Origin: Rhodoblastus sp963828185
GTDB taxonomy: Bacteria > Pseudomonadota > Alphaproteobacteria > Rhizobiales > Beijerinckiaceae
Length of the DNA stretch: 64,000 bases
Direction: 5' to 3'
NCBI GenBank assembly: GCA_963828185.1
Contig: CAWHDV010000008.1
Span: 62,001-126,000 of the forward strand
Below are positions 53,155 through 61,558 of this stretch, in pieces; the first letter of the stretch is position 1, and each line of letters starts with the position of its first letter. The notes under the pieces are model-generated. The model was not told the origin of the DNA and ran no database searches. It worked only from the letters and a program-made list of their open reading frames with translations. Made by a program: the position numbers and the translations under genes.

Positions 53155-53460
53155 CTGGCGGCGATTGCGCTTCAGGATTTTTCGGGCGGCAACCTGGCCG
53201 CCGCCGTCGCGCTGCTCGCCAGCGTCAACGCCTTGCTCTCGGCGCTCGCTCCGCTGCGGGCGCCGCTTGTCTATGTCGGATCGATTTCCTACGCATTATA
53301 TGCGGTGCACATGCCGATCATCTTCTTGATGAAGTATGAGTTGCCCTCCCACACGGCGCTGCGATTGGTCCTGTTCGCCCTCGCTTGCTGGCTGCTCGCG
53401 CACCTGCTCGAACGCGAATTGCAACCAAGGGTACGGTCGCTGCTGCAACCGTCGCGGAGA
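53155..53460 (+). pseudogene. Acyltransferase-3 family, C-terminal remnant
   Basis: The open frame beginning right after the element encodes the end of a membrane acyltransferase of family 3: YVGSISYALYAVHMPIIFLM is the family's last conserved block, followed by a final helix (LRLVLFALACWLLAHLLE) and a basic end. There is no start codon, and an in-frame TAG (53152-53154) in the element closes it upstream, so about 250 residues are missing. Such proteins O-acetylate polysaccharides. It may have been a decorating enzyme of this locus that was lost. The 3' end is approximate. Confidence 0.75.
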
Positions 53461-53520
53461 GGTTTTTCGCGAGAGGCCGGCGCGCCGCTTGTGGCGGGCC
53501 GCTCCAGCCGGAATGACGCC

Positions 53521-54331
53521 TTACAACGCGCGCCGCCGCGCGCCGACCGCCAGTTTCTCCGAGGCGATGCGCGCCAGGAAAACCGGATTGCCGACCAGAT
53601 AGCGGCGCGCCAGCCGGCGCGGCTCCTGGGCCAGGCGATAGATCCATTCGCAGCCTGCCTGGCGCATCAGCACCGGCGCCCGGGTCGCCACGCCCGACCA
53701 GAAGTCGAACAGGCCCCCGACGGCGAAGCCCAGCGTCGCGCCGGTCTCTTCCAGCCATTCGTCGAGCCACATTTCCTGCGCCGGATTGCCGAGCGCCGCC
53801 AGCACCAGCGTGACCCTCGCCCGCCGCATGACGTTGGCCAGGGCCTTGCTGTTCTCCAGCCCCGAATATCCGTCGCGCCAGCCGACGATCCTGTGTTGCG
53901 GAAAGCGCGCGGAGGCGACCGAGGCCGCCCGGCTCACCGAGTTCGGGGCGCGCGCCGATCAGGAAGATGCGATGGGAAATTCTCGTTTGCAGCAGATAGG
54001 CCGGAATGAAATCCGTGCCGTTGAGATTGGCCGGAAAATGCACGCCGTGCAGGATCTTGGCGCCGATATGCACGCCGACGCCGTCGTTGAACACGACAAA
54101 TTTTTGCAGCGCGCGCCGCAATTCGTCGTCGGCGAAAGCCATATTGAGAAGATTGGCGTTGGCGAAGGCGACCGCCGAGCGGGCGCCCGCGGATACGCGG
54201 TCATCGAGCAGGTCGATGGCTTCCTCAAGCGACGCGGCGCGGACGTTGACGCCGAGCACCGGCCAGACAGGCGCCTCATTCGCGCGCGGAAATTCCACCT
54301 GGATGGTCAATGGCCGCAGTTCCTCCAGCAT
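53521..54331 (-). CDS. WecB/TagA/CpsF-family glycosyltransferase, frameshifted as written near 53945
   Basis: The first part (54331 to about 53949) has LGVNVRAASLEEAIDLL, NANLLNMAF, FNDGVGVHIGAKILHG and FLIGARP, the GT26 core including the Asp of the active site. The second part, in the next frame, carries RFPQHRIVGWRDGYSG, ALGNPAQEMWLDEWL and GVGGLFDFWSG-like sequence (VGGLFDFWSGVATRAPVLMRQAG), then the basic ending. Removing one base in 53944-53948 joins them. The enzyme transfers ManNAc, GlcA or a similar sugar to a polyprenyl-linked acceptor. It lies opposite to the acyltransferase remnant. Confidence 0.85.
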
Positions 54332-54405
54332 GGTTTTCGGCGAGGGGTCTTATTGGCGCGCGCCGCGAAGAACGCGCCGCTTCACATGTTTGCGAAGGTC
54401 CCGGT

Positions 54406-55689
54406 TCAATTGAAGTCTTGCCGCTGTCCGGCGCCGGCGGGTCTGGGCAGCGACGGGCCGGCCGCCGAAGGCTGCGCGGGCGAGGGGCGCGCCGCGCTCT
54501 GCAAGGCGCGATGATGCGCGAAAAGGCGCTGCATCTGGTTTTCGATCGAATAGGGCTCGACCAGGCCAGCGATGCGCGCGGGCTCGATGACGCCTCCGAG
54601 GATTGCATCCCAGAGATCGACCAGGGCGTCGACGAGCAATTGCTGGCAGATCTCCGCCGGATCGCTGCGCTCGACCATCGTTCCGCTTACGCCTGCAACG
54701 ATCAACGGGTCGAATTGCGGCAGCCTTGTCGCCGCGAAAGGACGCCCGCTGGCCAGCATTTCCAGGAGATAGCAGGGCATGCCCTCGTAATGCGAGGTCA
54801 GGAGTCCGGCATGGCACCGGCGCATGAGCGCGGCGACCGCGCCTGGCGCCAGCGGGCCGTGGCGGATGGTGAAATCCTCGATCGCGGCGAATTCGGCGTA
54901 GCGGCGCGGATCGGTCGCGCCGGCGTAGTGGAATTCGACCCTGCCGCCGAGACGAATTCGCAGACCGCGCAACACGCCGAACATCAGAGGCGGGTCCTTG
55001 AATTCGTCCAGGCGTCCGGCGAAGCAGATGCGAAAGACGCCACCGGCGCAGTCGAAGGCGGTCGGCGTGAAGCGCTGCGTGTCTATCGACACCGACATCA
55101 ATTCGCAGCGCGCCGCGAGTTTTGGCCAGCGTTGCGAAATGCGCGTCACGATTTCGGCGTTGACGCCAAGGATGCGCCTGGCGGCATGGAGGGCCAGCCG
55201 TTCATTGACGTCGTGGACGAACCAGTAACGCTTCAGCAGGCTGTCCATCTTGTCCTGGCGGGAGCCGGCGTTATGGATCATCTGAACCGCCGGAAGGCGC
55301 AGCGCCTTGGCCGCGAGGGCGAATTCGTAGCGTTGCAGGTCGGCCGAGGCCGAGCCGCCGGCCAGGGCGCGGCGGACCGAGGCCAGATGGCGGAAAAGCC
55401 CGAGCGCGTATCGCAAGGTGGTCGAGCCCAAAAGGGTCCGGCTGGCGACATTGACCCTTTCGGCGCCGATGCGCGCCACCGGCAGGAAGTCGATCGGGCG
55501 GCCGTCGACTTGCAGGCGGCGGACCTCGCCGAGACGGCAGTCGCCAACTTCGTCGAGTCCGACAAGGAGAACGGAAAAGTCGGCTGGATGACGCGCCAGG
55601 ATCAGGCGCACGTGGGTTTCGATGCCGCCGACCTTTTCGCCGCGCGGGTCTATCGGATGCATGAGGCAGATGCGATAGCGTCGGCTCAT
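54406..55689 (-). CDS. GT4-like glycosyltransferase
   Basis: The protein (about 427 residues) has the GT-B outline: an N-terminal GEKVGGIETHVRLILARHPADF, then FRICFAGRLDEFKDPPLMFGVL at the second domain and a nucleotide-site stretch HYEGMPCYLLEMLASGRPFAATRLPQF in outline with the E-x7-E form. The last 25 residues are Pro/Ala/Ser-rich. I chose ATG 55689 (MSRRYRICLMHPID), where the protein begins in family style. It is downstream of a 400-base gap and reads toward the WecB-type gene. Confidence 0.85.
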   Translation of the reverse strand: MSRRYRICLMHPIDPRGEKVGGIETHVRLILARHPADFSVLLVGLDEVGDCRLGEVRRLQVDGRPIDFLPVARIGAERVNVASRTLLGSTTLRYALGLFRHLASVRRALAGGSASADLQRYEFALAAKALRLPAVQMIHNAGSRQDKMDSLLKRYWFVHDVNERLALHAARRILGVNAEIVTRISQRWPKLAARCELMSVSIDTQRFTPTAFDCAGGVFRICFAGRLDEFKDPPLMFGVLRGLRIRLGGRVEFHYAGATDPRRYAEFAAIEDFTIRHGPLAPGAVAALMRRCHAGLLTSHYEGMPCYLLEMLASGRPFAATRLPQFDPLIVAGVSGTMVERSDPAEICQQLLVDALVDLWDAILGGVIEPARIAGLVEPYSIENQMQRLFAHHRALQSAARPSPAQPSAAGPSLPRPAGAGQRQDFN

Positions 55690-56088
55690 TGCGTTCCCCT
55701 CGCGGCGGGCGCGGCCGCATCGGTTCCGGTCATGGCGGCGCCAGCCGCTCGCGCTGGCTCGCTCGCAAATCGAAGGCGCCGCCGGTAATTCAGACGGCGG
55801 CATGATAGGTCAAAACGGGAGGAGGCCCCGACTGTAAAAGGCGGTAGAGCTAGAGTTCAAAGGAAGTAGCCCTACCTCGCAAGGATGAGCGACAGGTTAT
55901 TTGTGGCGCCGCGGCGGCGGCGCGCGCCGCGTCAACTCGGGGTGCGGCCACGCTTGCGCCAAACCCATATGGAGCTCGGGTGAAATTTGCTGTAACGTGC
56001 AACGTCAAGGACGCTGAAATAACTGATCTTCGCCAGATTTACCTCATCGGCGCTTTTTTTTGCGCGCCGCCGCATAGGGAAATTCCAC
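55690..56088. other. Gap between divergent GT and Wzz-like genes
   Basis: Nothing firm is seen in about 400 bases. The right half is less GC-rich and likely has the promoter of the Wzz-like gene. A minus-strand open frame with a plausible-looking end (55932-56040) is not supported by anything else. Confidence 0.35.
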
Positions 56089-57507
56089 GTGAGCACCGTC
56101 CATACCGGCCTTGGACTGCGCGGCGCGAAGACGGCGGACGTCGATCCCGACGCCGACGCCGGCGAATTGCTGGGCATCCTCTGGCGGCGCAAGCTGACGC
56201 TGGTTCTGGGGCTGCTCGCCGCGCTGGCCGTCGCCGCCGCCTATCTGGCCTTCATGCCAGTCCGCTACAAGGCCAGCGCCATGCTGCTGATCGATCCGCG
56301 GCTCGGGCGCACGCTGCAGGCGCAGAGCAGCGACGGGATCACCGATGCTTCCGCGGTAGACAGCCAGGTCAAGCTCATGACCGCCGAGACGGTGCTTGCG
56401 AGGCTGGCGAAGGAGCAGAACCTGGCTGACGATCCGGATTTCAATGGCGCGAAGCGCGGTTGGCTCGAGCGTCTGTTCGCACGCGAACCCGAAAATTCGC
56501 GAGGAATCGATTTCGACGCGCTGGAGCGCGCCTTCGACATCAAGCGCCCCGAGCGCACCTATCTCGTCGAGATCGAGGCTAACAGCGCCAATCCCGACAA
56601 GGCCGCGGCCCTGGCCAATGGCCTGGCGCGCGCCTACAACGAAGACCAGGTCGAATCCCGCGTCAATGCCGCCGAAAGCGATGGCCGCTGGGTGCGGCAG
56701 GTGTCCGACAAGACGGACGCAGAGCTGGCGGCGGCCGAAAGCGCCGTCCAGGCCTACAAGACCAAACACAACATTATCGCCACCGAGGGGCTTCGCTCCA
56801 ACGAAATGCAGGTCGCCGACGCGACACGCGAACTTGGCCTCGCGCGTTCGCGCACGACCGACGCCAAGGCGCGGCTCGACGAGGTGCGCTCCGCCATCCG
56901 CGCCGGCGACGTCGGCTCGGTCGGCGATGCGCTGAAGTCGACGACGATCGAGCGTCTTCGCTCGCAGCAGGCCGACGCCGAACGCGAAGCGGCGGGACTC
57001 GCGCGCACGCTCGGCGCCCGCCACCCTGCGCTGCAGGAGGCGCGCGATCGCGCCGCCCGCATCCAGGCGCTGCTTGGCGACGAATTGCGCCGCATCGCCG
57101 AGGGCGCGCAAAAGGATTACCGGGCGGCTCTCGCCAGCGAACAGGCGCAGGAGCGCAGTATCGACCGCCTCAAGGCGCAATCCAACACGATCGGCCGCAG
57201 CACGATCGAATTGCGCGACCTGGAGCGCTCGGCCGAGCTGTTGCGGACCAAGGTGCAGGAGCTCTCCAAGGTCCAGGAAAACTTGGTGCAGGACCAGGTC
57301 GACAGTCCGCCGGCGCGCGTCGTCGCGGCCGCCCGGCCGCCGTCTTCGCGGGCGAGCCCGCGCGCAAAGCCGGCCTTGCTGATCGCGCTCGCCGCTGGCC
57401 TGTTCGGCGGCGTCGGCGCGGCGCTGCTGCAGGAGAGCCTCCAGCGCCGGGGCCGCCCGCGTCTGGCGCGCGTGGGGGCGGAGGATTTCGACGGCCGCCA
57501 GGCTTGA
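56089..57507 (+). CDS. Wzz/GumC-type polysaccharide chain-length protein, no kinase domain
   Basis: This 472-residue protein of the polysaccharide co-polymerase family has an N-terminal membrane helix (about residues 36-56) after a GELLGILWRRK start, the Wzz region PVRYKASAMLLIDP, a long periplasmic coiled-coil (about residues 190-400) and a second helix near the C-terminus (PALLIALAAGLFGGVGAALL). It lacks the Walker motifs of a BY-kinase, so any kinase must be separate. The start is GTG 56089. Confidence 0.88.
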   Translation: MSTVHTGLGLRGAKTADVDPDADAGELLGILWRRKLTLVLGLLAALAVAAAYLAFMPVRYKASAMLLIDPRLGRTLQAQSSDGITDASAVDSQVKLMTAETVLARLAKEQNLADDPDFNGAKRGWLERLFAREPENSRGIDFDALERAFDIKRPERTYLVEIEANSANPDKAAALANGLARAYNEDQVESRVNAAESDGRWVRQVSDKTDAELAAAESAVQAYKTKHNIIATEGLRSNEMQVADATRELGLARSRTTDAKARLDEVRSAIRAGDVGSVGDALKSTTIERLRSQQADAEREAAGLARTLGARHPALQEARDRAARIQALLGDELRRIAEGAQKDYRAALASEQAQERSIDRLKAQSNTIGRSTIELRDLERSAELLRTKVQELSKVQENLVQDQVDSPPARVVAAARPPSSRASPRAKPALLIALAAGLFGGVGAALLQESLQRRGRPRLARVGAEDFDGRQA

Positions 57508-57537
57508 GTCCCGTGAGGTCAGACGAGGAGCGGATGC

Positions 57538-58677
57538 ATGGAGCGCCGGCCTGACCATTGCGAAAGGGCGCGCGGGACATTTCCCACGCGCCGCGCGGCG
57601 ATGGGGCTGGTCGCCGCCGGCGCGGTTTCGCTCGCCGCCGCGCCAGTTCGGTCCATGCCTGAGGCTTCAGGAACCGGCCTGGTCGACGCCGCGCGAAAAG
57701 CCGAAATCGTCTTCGGCGTGGCGGCGGATTCCGAAGTGCTGGCCGATCCCGCCTATCGCGCGCTGATCCTGGCCAATTGCGAGCTGCTGACGCCGTCCAA
57801 TTCGCTGAAATTCGCCGCGCTGCAGCCGGAGGAGGGGGTCTTCCGCTTCGAGAAGGCCGACGCGCTGGTCGACTTCGCCGCGCGCAGCGGCTTTTTGGCG
57901 CGCGGTCATACGCTGGTATGGAACGATTATCCGCCGCCTTGGCTCGCCAACAAGAGCGGCGCGGAGCTGGCCAGATTGTTCGACGCTTATCTTGACCGCG
58001 TCGTGCCGCATTACGCGGGACGGCTGCAATCCTGGGATGTCGTCAACGAGCCGTTCTGGCTCGGACGGGACCGGCCTGGAACGTTCCGCCCCGGCCCGTG
58101 GCTGACGGCGTTCGGCGAGGATTATGTCGAACGCGCCTTCAAGCGGACGGCCGCGCTCGATCCCAGCGCCACGCTCGTTTTGAACGAGGCCTGGACGGAA
58201 TGCGACAGTCCTGTCGGACGCGCGGTGCGGGCCTCCCTCCTGGCGCTTATCGACCGATTGCAGCATGCCGGCGTCAAGCTCGGCGCCGTCGGGTTGCAGG
58301 GCCATATCCTGCCGGGGGAGCCCTGGGACGGCGGCCGCTACGCCGAGTTCTTGCACGGATTGGCGGAGCGCAAGCTCGACATTTACATCACGGAGCTCGA
58401 TGTCGTCGACGACCCCTTGCGCGGCGATGTCGCCCAACGCGACACAGAGGTCGCCGAACTCACGCGCCGGTTGCTTGCCGTCGCGCTGAAGGTTCCCGCA
58501 GTCAAGATGCTCATCGCCTGGAGCCTGAGCGACAAATATTCCTGGCTGCGCAATCCGTGGTTCACGCGCCGCAAGCGCTTGTCGCATGTGGCGCGTCCCT
58601 GTCCGTTCGATGACGAGATGCGGCGGAAGCCAATGGCCGCCACGATCGCCGAAACCTTTCGCGCAACGCGGGGATGA
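57538..58677 (+). CDS. GH10 family glycoside hydrolase (endo-beta-1,4-xylanase-like), exported
   Basis: The protein has the GH10 catalytic signature: acid/base Glu171 in WDVVNEP and nucleophile Glu286 in YITELDV, with TPSNSLKFAALQPEEG and RGHTLVWND of the substrate cleft. A basic N-terminus and hydrophobic stretch (TRRAAMGLVAAGAVSLAAAP), with a twin Arg, indicate export, perhaps by Tat. At 379 residues it is a single catalytic domain. In a polysaccharide locus it probably trims or releases the polymer made here, which would then contain beta-1,4 links to xylose-like or glucose-like residues. That is inference. Confidence 0.9.
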   Translation: MERRPDHCERARGTFPTRRAAMGLVAAGAVSLAAAPVRSMPEASGTGLVDAARKAEIVFGVAADSEVLADPAYRALILANCELLTPSNSLKFAALQPEEGVFRFEKADALVDFAARSGFLARGHTLVWNDYPPPWLANKSGAELARLFDAYLDRVVPHYAGRLQSWDVVNEPFWLGRDRPGTFRPGPWLTAFGEDYVERAFKRTAALDPSATLVLNEAWTECDSPVGRAVRASLLALIDRLQHAGVKLGAVGLQGHILPGEPWDGGRYAEFLHGLAERKLDIYITELDVVDDPLRGDVAQRDTEVAELTRRLLAVALKVPAVKMLIAWSLSDKYSWLRNPWFTRRKRLSHVARPCPFDDEMRRKPMAATIAETFRATRG

Positions 58678-58680
58678 ATC

Positions 58681-60165
58681 CTAAGGCCGCGCGTGGATCC
58701 GGCTGACCGCCTCGCGGCCTTTTCTCCCGGACCACTTGAGGCCGGGCCTGGCCAGCGCCTTGGCCTGCCCCGGATAGAGCGCCGCCAGCGCCGTGAGATA
58801 GACCAGCCCGCCGAAGAAGACCTCGGCCAGCAAGCCGATGACCGGGCGGCTCGCCGGCGCCCAGGGCGTCCAGAGCAAGGCGGCGATCATCGCCGCCGTG
58901 GCGGCGGAAATGCGCAGCATGCGCCCGAACGGCAGGATCAGGCCGAACATCCTGTGCGAGAAGGCGAAGCCGAAGATCGTGCCGAGCGTCAGGCCGATCA
59001 GCGCGCCCTGCGCCGCGCCGACGAGACCGTGAAGACGCAGGCCGAAAAAACAGCCGGCGACGACCATCGCCGCCTCGAGCGTGTAGACAAAGATGCTCAG
59101 GTCGGTCCGCTCGAACAGCAGCATGGATTGATCCGAAAAATGCACCCGCATGTTGCGGACCGCGCCGGCGATCGCCGAAATCGGCAAGACCGCAAGCGTG
59201 ACCGGCCGGAAAGGCTCGGCGATGACCAGATCGACCAGCTTCGGCGCGATGACGACGAGCCCCGCCGTGGCCGGCGCCATCACGGCGAACAGCAGCGCCC
59301 CGCTGGAGGCCAGCTGCTCCAGGGCGCCTTTCCTGTCGCCGTCGTGCATGTGGCGAACCGCCAGCGGGAACGCCGCCGCCGTCACCAGCATGGCGACATT
59401 GGCGGCGAGCCTCTGGCCGAGACCCCAGCCCACCGCGATCAGGCCCATCGCCTCGGGTAAATCCAGATACTGCACGATGACGCGGATGGCGTTGGCGCCG
59501 ATCCAGGCGATGCCGCCCGAAAGCACCAGCGGCAGGCCGAAGCGCAAAGCTTTCGAGATGATCTCCGGTTCGAACGCCTTGATTGCGACAATCACGCCCA
59601 GCCGGCGCCACAGCCAGGCGAGGGCCAAGGCCTGCGGCGCGGCGAAGCCGAACAAGGCCGCTTCCGGCGTGGCGGAAACTTTCGCCACGAGAATGAAGGC
59701 CAGCAGGAAGCCGAGTACGGGACCGGCGGTCTGGGCGACCGTATAGACGGCGATCTGCGAATGGGCGCGGGCGCGTTCGGAGAGATGCGCCGTCGCGGCG
59801 CGCGTCACCGAAAAGGCGACGGTCGCCGAGGCGAGCGAAGGGGTGAAATGCGGGGCGACGGCAACGAGGGCCGCCAGCGCCAGCAAGGTCTGGACAACAG
59901 CGGCGACGACCAGTACGGAGCCCTCAGATTGCAGGTACAGGTTCTTGCGCGCCTCGTCGTCGAAGGCGCCGACATAGCGCATGGTGAATTGCGACCACCA
60001 GGCCAGCGAGATCAGGAACACCAGCTCCTGCGCGGCGAGCACGAAAGTCAGGACGCCATAAGCCTCTGGCGCCAGCCAATGCGTCCAGACCACTGCCGCG
60101 ACGAATTGAATGAGCGGGCCGATCACCTGCGCCGGCGCGTAAAGGATGGTCTGACGGATCAGCAT
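58681..60165 (-). CDS. Wzx-type polysaccharide flippase
   Basis: This 494-residue protein has about 12-14 hydrophobic helices in the MATE/MVF pattern of oligosaccharide flippases, starting LIRQTILYAPAQVIGPLIQF. It would move the undecaprenyl-linked repeat unit across the inner membrane. I chose ATG 60165; the frame extends 20 residues upstream with a basic sequence. It lies convergent to the GH10 gene. Confidence 0.87.
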   Translation of the reverse strand: MLIRQTILYAPAQVIGPLIQFVAAVVWTHWLAPEAYGVLTFVLAAQELVFLISLAWWSQFTMRYVGAFDDEARKNLYLQSEGSVLVVAAVVQTLLALAALVAVAPHFTPSLASATVAFSVTRAATAHLSERARAHSQIAVYTVAQTAGPVLGFLLAFILVAKVSATPEAALFGFAAPQALALAWLWRRLGVIVAIKAFEPEIISKALRFGLPLVLSGGIAWIGANAIRVIVQYLDLPEAMGLIAVGWGLGQRLAANVAMLVTAAAFPLAVRHMHDGDRKGALEQLASSGALLFAVMAPATAGLVVIAPKLVDLVIAEPFRPVTLAVLPISAIAGAVRNMRVHFSDQSMLLFERTDLSIFVYTLEAAMVVAGCFFGLRLHGLVGAAQGALIGLTLGTIFGFAFSHRMFGLILPFGRMLRISAATAAMIAALLWTPWAPASRPVIGLLAEVFFGGLVYLTALAALYPGQAKALARPGLKWSGRKGREAVSRIHARP

Positions 60166-60282
60166 GCCCGGAAATCCCCTCGCCGGCGCGCCCTGCCGGC
60201 TTCGATCGCGTTCGACCAGCCACAAGACTCCCTGACCATATTTTCTTGTTCGAAAAGTGGACCGGCCATCGCGGAGTGATCC

Positions 60283-61311
60283 TCAGGTTTCACGCAAGGC
60301 CGCCGCTCCTTGAGCGGCGCCGGCGTCTTCCGGCGTGCGCGCGATCAGCCTCGATTGCTGCTGGTAGAAGGCGATGATCTGCTTGGGCGACAGCGTCGTT
60401 TCGCCGCGCCTGCCATAGAAGAATACGCCGGACGCGCCGTCCGCCGCCTTTCGGCCCGCAGCCAGGGAATCAAAAAACCGCAGCCAGAAAAAGGCGAGGC
60501 CGGCCAGAGCGCCAATTCTTTCGCTTCCCGTCAGGGCGCGGACGAAATAGCGGATCGACCAGTTCAGGACGACGCCGGGGCCGCCGGCATAGCCCGCCTC
60601 GATGAGATCGAAGCGCCTGAACAGCCAGCGATGGCCGCTCAGCGTGAAGCGCGTGAAATCATAGGCCCCTTCATGCACCTGCTGCATGAAGGGCGTGTCG
60701 GCGTAGACCAGTCCGCGCGGCTTGAGCACGCGAAAAATCTCGGCGACGACCGCCGCCGGGTCGAGCACATGTTCGAGCACGGCCTGGATCCATACGGCGT
60801 CCACGCATTGGTCGTCGAGCGGCAGGCGATGGCCGTCGGCGACAACGGTCACATTGGGCGAAACATAGACGTCGGAACCGATGACGCCGACGCTTTCATG
60901 GTCGTAGAGCGCCTGCGTCCCCGAGCCGATTTCGCCGCCGCCGATGATGAGCACGATGGGCGACGCCGCTTGCGCGCGCACGTCGGCGATGAATTTTTCG
61001 CTGGCGCGCCGCGCCGCCGCATTGTCTCCAAGGAGCGCCCGCCGCACGCGGCTCTTCATTGAGGCGCGCATGGGATCGCGCTTCTGCGCCGAGGCGCCCG
61101 CGCTGGCGCCGAACTGGGCTTGCTCGATCACGCTGGTCTCGAAATCGAGCAGGACCGGCCTTCCGTCGATCAGCGCAAAAGGCTTTTGCGACAGTTCGCA
61201 GAGCGGATTTTCGCAGACGAATCCGTCGCCGTTGCGTCCGATGCGTTCAAGGCGCGACCGGCAGCGCGGGCAGCGGAGGAAATGCGCGATCTGTGGGGCT
61301 GACAGCAACAT
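60283..61311 (-). CDS. SAM-dependent methyltransferase with N-terminal zinc ribbon
   Basis: The first 45 residues have four Cys (RCPRCRSRL, then FVCENPLCEL) as in Trm112-like zinc ribbons. The methyltransferase domain (about residues 115-240) has the SAM loop VLIIGGGEIGSG, an acidic strand end (VIGSDVYV), VWIQAVLEHVLDP and the RVLKPRGLVYADTPFMQQ stretch typical of class I enzymes. The substrate is probably a sugar of the polymer. 342 residues; about 120 bases upstream of the flippase gene on the same strand. Confidence 0.83.
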   Translation of the reverse strand: MLLSAPQIAHFLRCPRCRSRLERIGRNGDGFVCENPLCELSQKPFALIDGRPVLLDFETSVIEQAQFGASAGASAQKRDPMRASMKSRVRRALLGDNAAARRASEKFIADVRAQAASPIVLIIGGGEIGSGTQALYDHESVGVIGSDVYVSPNVTVVADGHRLPLDDQCVDAVWIQAVLEHVLDPAAVVAEIFRVLKPRGLVYADTPFMQQVHEGAYDFTRFTLSGHRWLFRRFDLIEAGYAGGPGVVLNWSIRYFVRALTGSERIGALAGLAFFWLRFFDSLAAGRKAADGASGVFFYGRRGETTLSPKQIIAFYQQQSRLIARTPEDAGAAQGAAALRET

Positions 61312-61558
61312 GCGGGCCTATCGAGCGCTTGCGTCCAGTGGCGGCGAAGTTGGCGGCGAAGGCTGCGCCGTCGCCTCCGCACTATACGCGCGACGCGGCG
61401 TCCCGCGCATGCTTCCGGCGGATGATCGTCGAAAGAGGTATCCGCCACCGCCGAATGAACCGCCGCGCCTCGGCGCAGCGCGGCTTGAGTGATAGGATGC
61501 GGCTTGCCGGATCGGCGGCTGCGGCGATCGGATTTCCTTCAGGTTCGGAGCGACGGCG

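Noticed and set aside
55932..56192. 86-codon minus-strand frame in the gap before the Wzz-like gene
   Set aside because: Half of it overlaps the Wzz-like gene and the rest has no recognised features.
56044..57558. 504-codon minus-strand frame opposite the Wzz-like gene
   Set aside because: It is a shadow of a gene with clear Wzz features.
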